Positions 22,576-31,530 of a stretch of DNA of 33,102 nt are shown in pieces. Below the pieces are notes generated by a model. That model worked only from the letters and a program-made list of their open reading frames with translations, ran no database searches and was not told the DNA's origin. The stretch spans positions 1 to 33,102 of the forward strand of contig VGLJ01000055.1 in NCBI GenBank assembly GCA_016866775.1, read 5' to 3'. The translations under genes and the position numbers were made by a program. Position 1 is the stretch's first letter. The number at the start of each line of letters is the position of its first letter. The DNA comes from Candidatus Rokuibacteriota bacterium. GTDB taxonomy: Bacteria > Methylomirabilota > Methylomirabilia > Rokubacteriales > CSP1-6.

Positions 22576-23051
22576 GCCTCTGGGCGCCGTGGCGCATGGC
22601 CTGGGTCGGCGCCAGCAAGGCCCCCGCCGGCTGCGTCTTCTGCGACGCGTCCACGACCACCGACGACCGCGCGCACATCGTCCTGAGCCGCGGCGCGCAC
22701 GCCTTCGTCCTGCTGAACGCGTACCCCTACGCCTCCGCGCACCTCATGGTCGCGCTGACGCGGCACGTGGGCGCCGTGACCGACGCGCGCGTTGAAGAGC
22801 TCGCCGACGCGATGACGCTCGTGCAGCGCGCCGTCGCCGCGATCGACGCCGAGTACCGGCCGCAGGGCTACAACATCGGGATCAACCAGGGTGCGGTGGC
22901 CGGCGCGGGCATCGCCGAGCACCTGCACATCCACGTCGTCCCTCGCTGGGCCGGCGACGCGAACTTCATGACGAGCGTCGGCGAGACGCGCGTGCTGCCG
23001 GAGACCATCGACCGGACGTGGGAGCGTCTGCGGAGCCGCCTCCATGCCTGA
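22569..23051 (+). CDS. HIT-family nucleotide hydrolase/phosphorylase
   Basis: A 160-residue histidine-triad protein. The start RRLWAPWRMAWVGASKAPAGCVFC gives the W-A-P-W-R-M opening and a C-x2-C seen in AP4A-phosphorylase-like HIT proteins; VLLNAYPYASAHLMVAL and the triad EHLHIHVVPRW follow, then NFMTSVGETRVLPE. Such proteins cleave or phosphorolyse dinucleoside polyphosphates or AMP-adducts; the exact substrate cannot be told. GTG start 22569 is fixed by the conserved opening and sits in the right arm of a palindrome (22539-22575). It overlaps mutS by eight bases. Confidence 0.9.
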   Translation: MRRLWAPWRMAWVGASKAPAGCVFCDASTTTDDRAHIVLSRGAHAFVLLNAYPYASAHLMVALTRHVGAVTDARVEELADAMTLVQRAVAAIDAEYRPQGYNIGINQGAVAGAGIAEHLHIHVVPRWAGDANFMTSVGETRVLPETIDRTWERLRSRLHA

Positions 23052-25796
23052 TCCCGCGCTCACGCCGATGATGACGCAGTACCGCGAGCTCAAGCAGCGG
23101 TATCCCGACTTCATGCTGCTGTTCCGGCTCGGCGACTTCTACGAGCTGTTCCTCGAGGATGCCGAGCGGGGTGCCAGGATCCTGTCGATCACGCTGACCT
23201 CGCGGCAAGGCGCGCCGATGGCGGGCATCCCGCACCACGCGGCGGAGAGCTACATCGCGCGCTTGATCCAGGCGGGGCAGAAGGTCGCGATCTGCGAGCA
23301 GATGGAGGCGCCGGGCAAGGGCAAGAAGCTCCTGCGCCGGCAAGTGGTTCGCGTGGTCACGCCGGGCACGGTGACCGACACCGCGTACCTCGCGGGCGGC
23401 ACGAACAACTTCCTGCTCGCGGTCGTTCGCGCGCGTGAAGGGACGGGCGTCGCGCTCGTCGACGTCTCGACCGGCGAGTTCTGGGCGGGCGAGGACACGG
23501 CCGCGGACGACGGCGTGCTCGCCGCCGCGCTGCTGCGCCGGCCGTCCGAGATCGTGCTGCCGGAGTCGCTGCGCGAGGCGACCGACCTGCTCGCGCGGCT
23601 CACGGCGACCGGCGCGACGCTGAGCTTCACGGACGCCGCGAGCTTCGGCGGCCGCCGCGCCGGTGCCGAGCTGTGCGCACACTTCGGCGTGAGCAGTCTC
23701 GAGCCGTTCGGCGTCGGCGGGCTCACCGTCGGGCTGCAGGCGGCCGCGGGGGCGCTCGGCTATCTCCGAGCGACCCAGGGCGACGCGCTCGGGCACCTCA
23801 CGCGGCTGCAGCGCCTGCACACCGGTGACGCGCTCGCGCTGGATGCGACGGCGGTGGTGACCCTGGAGCTGATCGAGGCGAGCGCCGGCGGTGCGCGCGG
23901 CTCGCTCTTCGGCGTGCTGGACGAGACCGTGACGCCGATGGGCGCGCGCCTCCTCCGCCAGTGGATGCTGCGGCCGCTCCTCGATCCGGATGCCATCCGC
24001 GCGCGACAGGACGCGATCGCCGCGCTGGTCGAGGCGCCCGCGGTGCGCGACCAGCTTCGCCGCCTCCTCCGCCGCGTCGGCGATCTCGAGCGTCTCACGA
24101 GCCGCGCGATCCTGGGCTTGGCACACGCGCGCGACCTGGTAGGCCTCCGGACGTGCCTTGACCCTCTGGACGACATCCGAAGGGCGTGCGCTGCGCTGAG
24201 CGGTCCCATCGGTAACGCCCCGGGCGGGGCGGTAGCGGGGGCGGCGGATCGGGAGGGCGGGTCGGCGACAACCGCAGGCTCTGCGAGGACAGGAGCCGAT
24301 ACGCCCTCCCGATCCGCCGTCCCCGCCACCGCGCTACTCGAGACGGCACGCGAAGAGATCGCACCGCTGGCCGACGTGCGCGCCCTGCTGAACGACGCCC
24401 TGGAGGACGAGCCGCCGCTGACGCTCCACGACGGCGGCTTGATCCGCGAGGGATGGGACGAGCGCCTCGGCGCGATCGTCACCGAGGCGCGCGAGGCGCG
24501 CGAGTGGATCGCCGGCCTCGAGGAGCGCGAGCGCGCGCGGACCGGCATCGGCAGCCTCCGCGTCCGGTTCAACCGCGTCTTCGGCTACGGCATCGAGGTC
24601 ACGCACGCGCAGGCGGCGCGCGTCCCCGACGACTACGTGCGGCGGCAGACGCTCGCGGGCGCCGAGCGCTACGTGACCACCGAGCTGAAGGAGTACGAAG
24701 CGAAGGTGCTCGGGGCGGACGAGCGCCGCCGCAGGCTCGAGTACGACCTCTTCGACGACGTGCGCCGCCGCGTGGCCGGGCACGCGGTCGCGCTGCTCGC
24801 CACCGCGCGCGCGCTCGCGCGCCTCGACGTGTTCGCGGCGCTCGCGGAGGTCGCCCACGTGCGCGGCCACGTGCGGCCGGTGGTCGATCGCGGCGACGCC
24901 CTGGTCATCACCGAGGGGCGCCATCCCGTACTGGAGGCGCGCGCCGAGGCGCCGGTGACCGCGAACGACCTGGCGCTGGACGACGCCGCGCGGATCGTCA
25001 TCCTCACGGGCCCGAACATGGCCGGCAAGTCCGTCTACCTCCGTCAGACCGGCCACATCGTGCTCATGGCGCAGATGGGCGCCTTCGTCCCCGCGCGCGA
25101 GGCGCGCATCGGCGTGGTCGATCGGCTCTTCACGCGCGTCGGGGCGCAGGACAACCTGAGCCGGGGGCAGTCGACCTTCCTCGTGGAGATGGTGGAGACC
25201 GCGACGATCCTCAACAACGTCACGCCGCGCAGCCTCGTGCTGCTCGACGAGGTCGGCCGGGGCACCTCGACCTTCGACGGGCTCGCGATCGCGTGGGCGG
25301 TGGTGGAGGCGCTCCACGATGCGTGCGGTGGTGGGCCACGCGAGCGGGCGGCGGCAGAGCCGCCGGGAGCCCGCGAGTTCATGGACCGCCCCGGGCCCGC
25401 GAGTCCAAAGGTCCTCTTCGCGACGCACTTCCACGAGCTGACGCAGCTCGCGGATCGGCTCGCCGGCGTCCGTAACTTCCACGTCGCCGTCCGGGAGTGG
25501 AACGACGAGATCATCTTCCTCCACAAGGTCCGCGCCGGATCTACCGATCGGAGCTACGGAATCCAGGTGGCGCGCCTCGCCGGGCTGCCGGCGCCGGTCA
25601 TCGCCCGCGCGAAGGCGCTCCTCGCGGAGCTGGAAGCCACCGGCAACCAGCGCGCCGACGTCGCCGACGCCGAGCAGCTCGGGCTGTTCGTCGCGCCGCG
25701 CGACCCGATCGTGACCGAGCTCGCGCACCTCGACCTCGCGCACGTCACGCCGATCGAGGCGTTGAACCTGCTCGCGAAGTGGCAGGCGCGACAGAC

Positions 25797-25800
<4 letters not shown>
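23044..25800 (+). CDS. mutS: DNA mismatch repair protein MutS with two in-frame insertions
   Basis: MutS recognises mismatches and recruits MutL. The F-Y-E mismatch-binding motif is at 32-34, Walker A GPNMAGKS at 656-663, LVLLDEVGRGTST (Walker B) and ATHFHEL follow. The 918 residues exceed the usual ~850-880. The surplus lies in two places: residues ~391-429 of the lever/core domain (Ala/Gly/Ser/Thr-rich, encoded by the hairpin at 24216-24330), and ~760-788 between Walker B and ATHFHEL (GGGPRERAAAEPPG onward, encoded by a second GC-rich inverted repeat). Neither shifts the frame, and all motifs remain, so a working protein is likely. GGAG lies eight bases before the ATG. Confidence 0.95.
24216..24330. 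repeat. Long palindromic element inserted in frame in mutS
   Basis: Arms at 24231-24266 and 24295-24330 are inverted copies with 32 of 36 positions paired, enclosing a 28-base loop that itself holds CGCAG-GCT-CTGCG (24273-24285). A further hairpin, CGCCCC-GGGC-GGGGCG (24216-24231), abuts the left arm. Together they form a ~115-base structured block encoding a low-complexity peptide where related MutS proteins have only a few residues. The arms would cruciform in DNA or form a strong mRNA hairpin. Confidence 0.85.
25344..25374. repeat. Second GC-rich palindrome in mutS (ATPase domain)
   Basis: GCGGGCGGCGGC (25344-25355), loop AGA, GCCGCC (25359-25364), a GGGA bulge and GCCCGC (25369-25374) form a 12-bp stem with one four-base bulge. 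It is part of a ~27-codon in-frame insertion (about 25324-25408) in which CGCGAG occurs three times, between Walker B and the ATHFHEL motif. Confidence 0.65.
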
Positions 25801-27491
<1,691 letters not shown>

Positions 27492-27516
27492 ACGGTTGGT
27501 ACGATCCAAGGACCGG

Positions 27517-28500
27517 ATGACGCTGCCGCTGCTCGTGATCGCGGGACCCACCGGCGTCGGGAAGACCGCCACCGCCGTCGCCCTGGGCCGTCGCGTGCCG
27601 CTCGAGGTCGTCAGCGCCGATTCGCGCCAGGTCTACCGGTTCATGGACGTCGCCACCGGCAAGCCGTCGCCCGAGCAGCGCGCGGCGGTCCGGCATCACC
27701 TGATCGACGTGGTCGACCCGGACGACCGGTATCAGGCCGCCCGCTTCCGCGAGGACGCTGCCGCCGCGATCGCGGACATCCACCGGCGCGGCAAGCTCCC
27801 CGCGGTGGTGGGCGGCACCGGGCTCTACATTCGCGCGCTGCTGCGGGGGCTCGACCCCGCGCCGCCGGCGGACCTCGCGTTCCGTCACGAGCTGACCGCC
27901 GTGGCCGCGCGCGAGGGACGGGGAGCGCTGCACGCGCGTCTCGCGCGGACGGCGCCGACGGTGGCGCGCCGGCTGCATCCGCACGACGACGTGCGGGTGA
28001 TTCGCGCGCTGGAAAAGCTGCGCGCGGGCCATGGCGTGGAAGCGCGCGCGTGGAGTCCGGCGCGTGACACGCGCGCGGACGGCTACGACGTCGCGTTCGT
28101 CGGGCTCACGATGGAGCGGGGCGCGCTCAACGCGCGGCTCGAAGCGCGCGCGGCGGCGATGGCGCGCGGCGGGTTGATGGACGAGGTGCGGGCGCTGCTG
28201 GCGCGCGGCTACGACGCGCGACTGTCGGCGCTCCAGGGCATCGGCTATCGGGAGTTCGTCCGCGTGGTGCGCGGCGAGCTCGCGGAAGCCGAAGCGATCC
28301 GGCTCATGCAGCGCGACACCGTGCGCTACGCGAAGCGCCAGCACACGTGGTTCGCGCGCGAGCCGGAGGTCGCGTGGCTGGACGTGACGGGTGACGAGGA
28401 CGTGGAGACGAGCGCGACACGCATCATGAGCGTCTTGAACCAGAGGGGGTTTGGGGGTCCTCAGTTGTGTGGCCCCCATGTCCAGGGAGGACTCATCTGA
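27517..28500 (+). CDS. miaA: tRNA dimethylallyltransferase
   Basis: MiaA prenylates A37 of tRNAs that read UNN codons. The P-loop GPTGVGKT (10-17), SADSRQVYRFMDVATGKPS, HHLIDVVDPDDRYQAARF, VVGGTGLYIRALLRG and a late QGIGYREF and RYAKRQHTWF are all present. The start ATG 27517 has AAGGA four bases upstream; an in-frame TTG seven codons earlier is less likely. The last ~18 residues (QRGFGGPQLCGPHVQGGLI) are encoded by a G-run repeat (28443-28485), extending the protein beyond its normal end. The stop forms a CTGA overlap with the proposed hflX start. miaA next to hflX and mutL is a conserved grouping. Confidence 0.95.
   Translation: MTLPLLVIAGPTGVGKTATAVALGRRVPLEVVSADSRQVYRFMDVATGKPSPEQRAAVRHHLIDVVDPDDRYQAARFREDAAAAIADIHRRGKLPAVVGGTGLYIRALLRGLDPAPPADLAFRHELTAVAAREGRGALHARLARTAPTVARRLHPHDDVRVIRALEKLRAGHGVEARAWSPARDTRADGYDVAFVGLTMERGALNARLEARAAAMARGGLMDEVRALLARGYDARLSALQGIGYREFVRVVRGELAEAEAIRLMQRDTVRYAKRQHTWFAREPEVAWLDVTGDEDVETSATRIMSVLNQRGFGGPQLCGPHVQGGLI
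28443..28485 (+). repeat. G-run element at the miaA 3' end, copy E
   Basis: GAGGGGG-TTT-GGGGG-TCC is followed by a loop and GGCCCCCATGTCCAG. The G-run and C-run pair as TGGGGGTC with GGCCCCCA (eight pairs, one wobble). The block is homologous to the reverse complement of 32095-32135 (three substitutions and a few one-base gaps in ~40 bases). It encodes the MiaA tail and lies just before the hflX ribosome binding site. Confidence 0.75.
28484..28499 (+). promoter_or_regulatory. Strong ribosome binding site with CUG start for hflX
   Basis: AGGGAGG (28484-28490) is followed after six bases by CTG (28497-28499), in frame with hflX and overlapping the miaA TGA as CTGA. Neither in-frame GTG (28467 or 28551) has a comparable Shine-Dalgarno sequence. 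Confidence 0.6.
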
Positions 28501-29645
28501 AGAACGGGCGGAACGGGCACGAGACGGGGCGGCGCGGACGAGAGCGGGCGGTGATCGGCGCGGTGCGGCTGCCGAAGCAGCGGCGGTTCGAGGTCGAGGA
28601 ATCTCTCTCGGAGCTGGCGGCGCTCGCGGGCGCGGCCGGCGCCGACGTGGTGGCGCAGGTCGTCCAGGAGCGCCCGGCCCCGACACCGGCGCTCTACTTC
28701 GGCCGGGGCAAGATCGAGGAGATCGGCGAGCTCGCGAAAGCGAAGGGCGCCAACCTGTTCGTGTCCGACGACGCGCTCTCGCCCGTGCAGGAGCGCAACA
28801 TCTCGGAGGCGACCGGCCTGAAGGTCATCGACCGGACCGCGCTCATCCTCGACATCTTCGCGCAGCGCGCGCGTACCGCCGAAGGCAAGCTCCAGGTGGA
28901 GCTCGCCCAGCTCACGTACCTGATGCCGCGGCTGGTGGGCCAGTGGAAGCACCTCGAGCGTCTCGGCGGCGGCATCGGCACCCGCGGACCGGGTGAGACG
29001 CAGCTCGAATCCGACCGCCGGATCATCCAGCGCCGCGTGATGAAGATCCGGCGCGACCTCGAAGGCGTCTCGATCCACCGGCGGCTGCAGCGCAAGGGCC
29101 GCCGCCGTAACGGCGTCCCCGTCGTCGCGATCGTCGGCTACACGAACGCGGGCAAGACCACGCTGATGAACCGGCTCACCGGCGCGTCGCTGCACGCCGC
29201 CGATCAGCTCTTCGTCACGCTCGACCCCGCGGCGCGGCTGGTGGAGACCGGGTTCCACACGCCGTTCATCCTCACCGACACGGTCGGCTTCATCCGCAAG
29301 CTGCCGCACGAGCTGGTGGCGGCGTTCCGCGCGACGCTCGAAGAGCTCGCCGAGGCGGACGTGCTCCTGCACGTGGTCGACGCGAGCCAGGGGGCACTCG
29401 AGGAGCACCTCGCGGCCGTGGAGAGCCTGCTCGACGAGCTCCAGGTGCGCGACCGGCCGACCATCCTCGTGCTGAACAAGATGGACCGCGTGGAGTCGGA
29501 CAAGAGCGTCGAGCGCCTCATGGTGTCACGCCCGCGCGTCGTGCCGATCTCGGCGGCGACGGGCAAGGGGATCGAGAGCCTGCTCGCGGCGATCGAGACC
29601 GCGCTGCGTCGCTCGGCGACCGTCGCGGTGGCCAAAGCGGAGTAG
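28497..29645 (+). CDS. hflX: Ribosome-associated GTPase HflX
   Basis: HflX is a GTPase that binds the 50S subunit and splits stalled ribosomes. The N-terminal domain has ALYFGRGKIEEIGELAKAKGANL, DDALSPVQERNISEATG and DRTALILDIFAQRARTAEGKLQVELAQL. A GGIGTRGPGETQLESDRR link follows, then the G domain: GYTNAGKTTLMNRL, DTVGFIRKLPHELVAAF and NKMD. I start at CTG 28497 because of the Shine-Dalgarno sequence and CTGA overlap, giving 382 residues; GTG 28551 would remove RERAV, which aligns with other HflX N-termini, while GTG 28467 lies in the repeat. The protein ends shortly after the G domain, without the longer E. coli tail. Confidence 0.94.
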   Translation: MKNGRNGHETGRRGRERAVIGAVRLPKQRRFEVEESLSELAALAGAAGADVVAQVVQERPAPTPALYFGRGKIEEIGELAKAKGANLFVSDDALSPVQERNISEATGLKVIDRTALILDIFAQRARTAEGKLQVELAQLTYLMPRLVGQWKHLERLGGGIGTRGPGETQLESDRRIIQRRVMKIRRDLEGVSIHRRLQRKGRRRNGVPVVAIVGYTNAGKTTLMNRLTGASLHAADQLFVTLDPAARLVETGFHTPFILTDTVGFIRKLPHELVAAFRATLEELAEADVLLHVVDASQGALEEHLAAVESLLDELQVRDRPTILVLNKMDRVESDKSVERLMVSRPRVVPISAATGKGIESLLAAIETALRRSATVAVAKAE

Positions 29646-29660
29646 ACTCGAAGGACTCCC

Positions 29661-30233
29661 ATGGGACTCGCGAACTGGCTCACGGTGCTCCGGATCCTGC
29701 TCGTCCCGGTCTTCGTGACTCTGCTCGCCTACCGCAAGCCCGGGCCCGCCATCCTGGTGTTCGCGGCCGCGGCGTTCACGGATCTCCTCGACGGGTGGTG
29801 GGCGCGGCGGCACGGGCTGCAGAGCCGGCTCGGCGCGTTCCTCGATCCGCTCGCCGACAAGATCCTCCTCACCGCGTCGTTCATCATGCTGACCGTCCTC
29901 AAGGTGATCCCGTTCTGGATCACCGTCGTCGTCCTGAGCCGCGACGCGATTCTCGCGCTCGGCACGCTGCTCATCCACATGGTCGGCGCGCGCGTCTTCC
30001 CGCGGCCCACGCGCGCCGGCAAGATCACGACGTTCGTCCAGGTCCTCACCGTGCTCGTCGGCCTCGTCGGCTACTACTGGGGTGTCCGGCGCGTGACGGA
30101 GCCGCTGCTCTGGCTCACGGCCGCCTTCACGCTGATCTCGGGGCTGCAGTACCTCGTGCAGGGCATGCGATTCCTCAACGCCGCCCAGGACGCCGAGCGC
30201 GAGGAGTCGCATGAACGCCTCTACCTGCAGTAG
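29661..30233 (+). CDS. pgsA: CDP-diacylglycerol-glycerol-3-phosphate 3-phosphatidyltransferase
   Basis: PgsA makes phosphatidylglycerol phosphate from CDP-diacylglycerol in the inner membrane. The 190-residue protein has several hydrophobic helices and the complete CDP-alcohol phosphotransferase motif DG-x2-AR-x8-G-x3-D-x3-D, at Asp44, Gly45, Ala48, Arg49, Gly58, Asp62 and Asp66. The N-terminal NWLTVLRILLVPVF is typical of PgsA. AAGGA (29651-29655) lies five bases before the ATG. The next gene starts 23 bases inside its 3' end. Other CDP-alcohol transferases are possible but the N-terminus favours PgsA. Confidence 0.92.
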   Translation: MGLANWLTVLRILLVPVFVTLLAYRKPGPAILVFAAAAFTDLLDGWWARRHGLQSRLGAFLDPLADKILLTASFIMLTVLKVIPFWITVVVLSRDAILALGTLLIHMVGARVFPRPTRAGKITTFVQVLTVLVGLVGYYWGVRRVTEPLLWLTAAFTLISGLQYLVQGMRFLNAAQDAEREESHERLYLQ

Positions 30234-31530
30234 CGCCGAAGGCGTCGTGGTCGCGGCGGTTCGTGCGGGGAGCGACGCTGCCGCGGCCGGTCTGCGCGCG
30301 CAGGATCGCGTGCTCGCCGTCAACGGGACGCCGCTGCGCGACGCCATCGACTTCCAGTTCCACGCGTCGGACGGCGTGCTCCGGCTCGACGTCGAGCGCG
30401 AGGGACGACGCCGGCCGCTGACGGTCGTCCGCGCGCGCGGCGATCTCGGCGTGGAGCTGGTGCCGCCGCGTCCCGGCGACATCGCGACCTGCGCCAACAC
30501 GTGCGTCTTCTGCTTCATCCACCAGCTGCCGAAGGGCATGCGGCGCAGCCTCTACGTCAAGGACGACGACTACCGGCTGTCGTTCCTGCACGGCAACTAC
30601 ATCACGCTCACCGACCTCGACGACGCCGCGTTCGACCGCATCGTCGAGCAGCGGTTGTCGCCGCTCTACGTCTCGGTCCACGCGACCGAGCCGGCACTCC
30701 GCCATCGGCTGCTCGGTACTCCGCGCCGCGCGGCCGAGATCCTGCCGCGGCTCGAGCGGCTGGCGAAGGCGCGCATCCGCGTGCACGCGCAGATCGTGCT
30801 GTGTCCCGACCTCAACGACGGGCCGCACCTCGCGCGCACGATCGGCGAGCTGGCGCCGCTCCATCCGCACGTCGCGACGGCGGCGATCGTGCCGGTCGGG
30901 CTGACGCGTCATCGCCAGCGGCTGCCGGAGCTTCGCGTGCTGACCGCCCGCGAGGCGCGCGCGCTCGTCGACACGGTGGACGCCTGGCAGCGCGACTACG
31001 CCGCCACGCTCGGCAGCCGCTTCGTGTTCCTCGCCGACGAGGTGTATCTGCTCGCCGATCGTCCGCTGCCGCCCGCCGGCGCGTACGAAGGATTCCCGGT
31101 GATCGAGGACGGGATCGGGCTCGTGCGCCGGTTCGAGGACGGCTGGCTGCGCTCGCTGGCGCGCCGCCGGACGCGACGCGTCGTCCGCGACGTGACGGTG
31201 GTGACCGGCGAGATGTTCGCGCCGCGACTCGGAGCACTCGTCGGCACGCTGGAGGACGGCGGTCGGGCGCGCGTCGCCGCCGTGCCGAACGACTTCTTCG
31301 GGCGTGGGATCGGCGTCGCCGGCCTGCTCACCGGCGTCGACATCCAGCGCCATCTCGCGGCGGGTGGCGACCTCGGCGAGGCGGTGCTCATCCCCGCGGT
31401 CACCGTGCGGGACGGCGACGGGGTGTTCCTCGACGACGTCACGCCCGCCGACCTCGCGCGCGACCTCGGCGCCGCCGTCACGCTCGTCGCGCCGGCGCCG
31501 GGGGCGCTGCTCGACGCGCTGTGCCGGTGA
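30211..31530 (+). CDS. PDZ/radical SAM/DUF512 protein
   Basis: A 439-residue protein with three parts: a short PDZ-like N-terminus (GVVVAAVRAGSDAAAAGLRAQDRVLAVNG, about 10-40), a radical SAM core with C-x3-C-x2-C (Cys94, Cys98, Cys101 in CANTCVFCF) and a C-terminal DUF512 region (VVTGEMFAPRL, VPNDFFGRGIGVAGLLTG). The HQLPKGMRRSLYVKDDDYRLSFLHGNYITLT stretch is the family hallmark. The function is not known; it often neighbours der, as here. ATG 30211 has GAGGAG four bases upstream and overlaps pgsA. The product should carry a [4Fe-4S] cluster and bind S-adenosylmethionine. Confidence 0.92.
   Translation: MNASTCSSAEGVVVAAVRAGSDAAAAGLRAQDRVLAVNGTPLRDAIDFQFHASDGVLRLDVEREGRRRPLTVVRARGDLGVELVPPRPGDIATCANTCVFCFIHQLPKGMRRSLYVKDDDYRLSFLHGNYITLTDLDDAAFDRIVEQRLSPLYVSVHATEPALRHRLLGTPRRAAEILPRLERLAKARIRVHAQIVLCPDLNDGPHLARTIGELAPLHPHVATAAIVPVGLTRHRQRLPELRVLTAREARALVDTVDAWQRDYAATLGSRFVFLADEVYLLADRPLPPAGAYEGFPVIEDGIGLVRRFEDGWLRSLARRRTRRVVRDVTVVTGEMFAPRLGALVGTLEDGGRARVAAVPNDFFGRGIGVAGLLTGVDIQRHLAAGGDLGEAVLIPAVTVRDGDGVFLDDVTPADLARDLGAAVTLVAPAPGALLDALCR

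Noticed and set aside
30501-31526. Upstream extension of the der reading frame
   Set aside because: It overlaps the whole radical SAM/DUF512 gene in another frame and shows no motif; GTG 31527 in a GTGA overlap fits Der N-termini.
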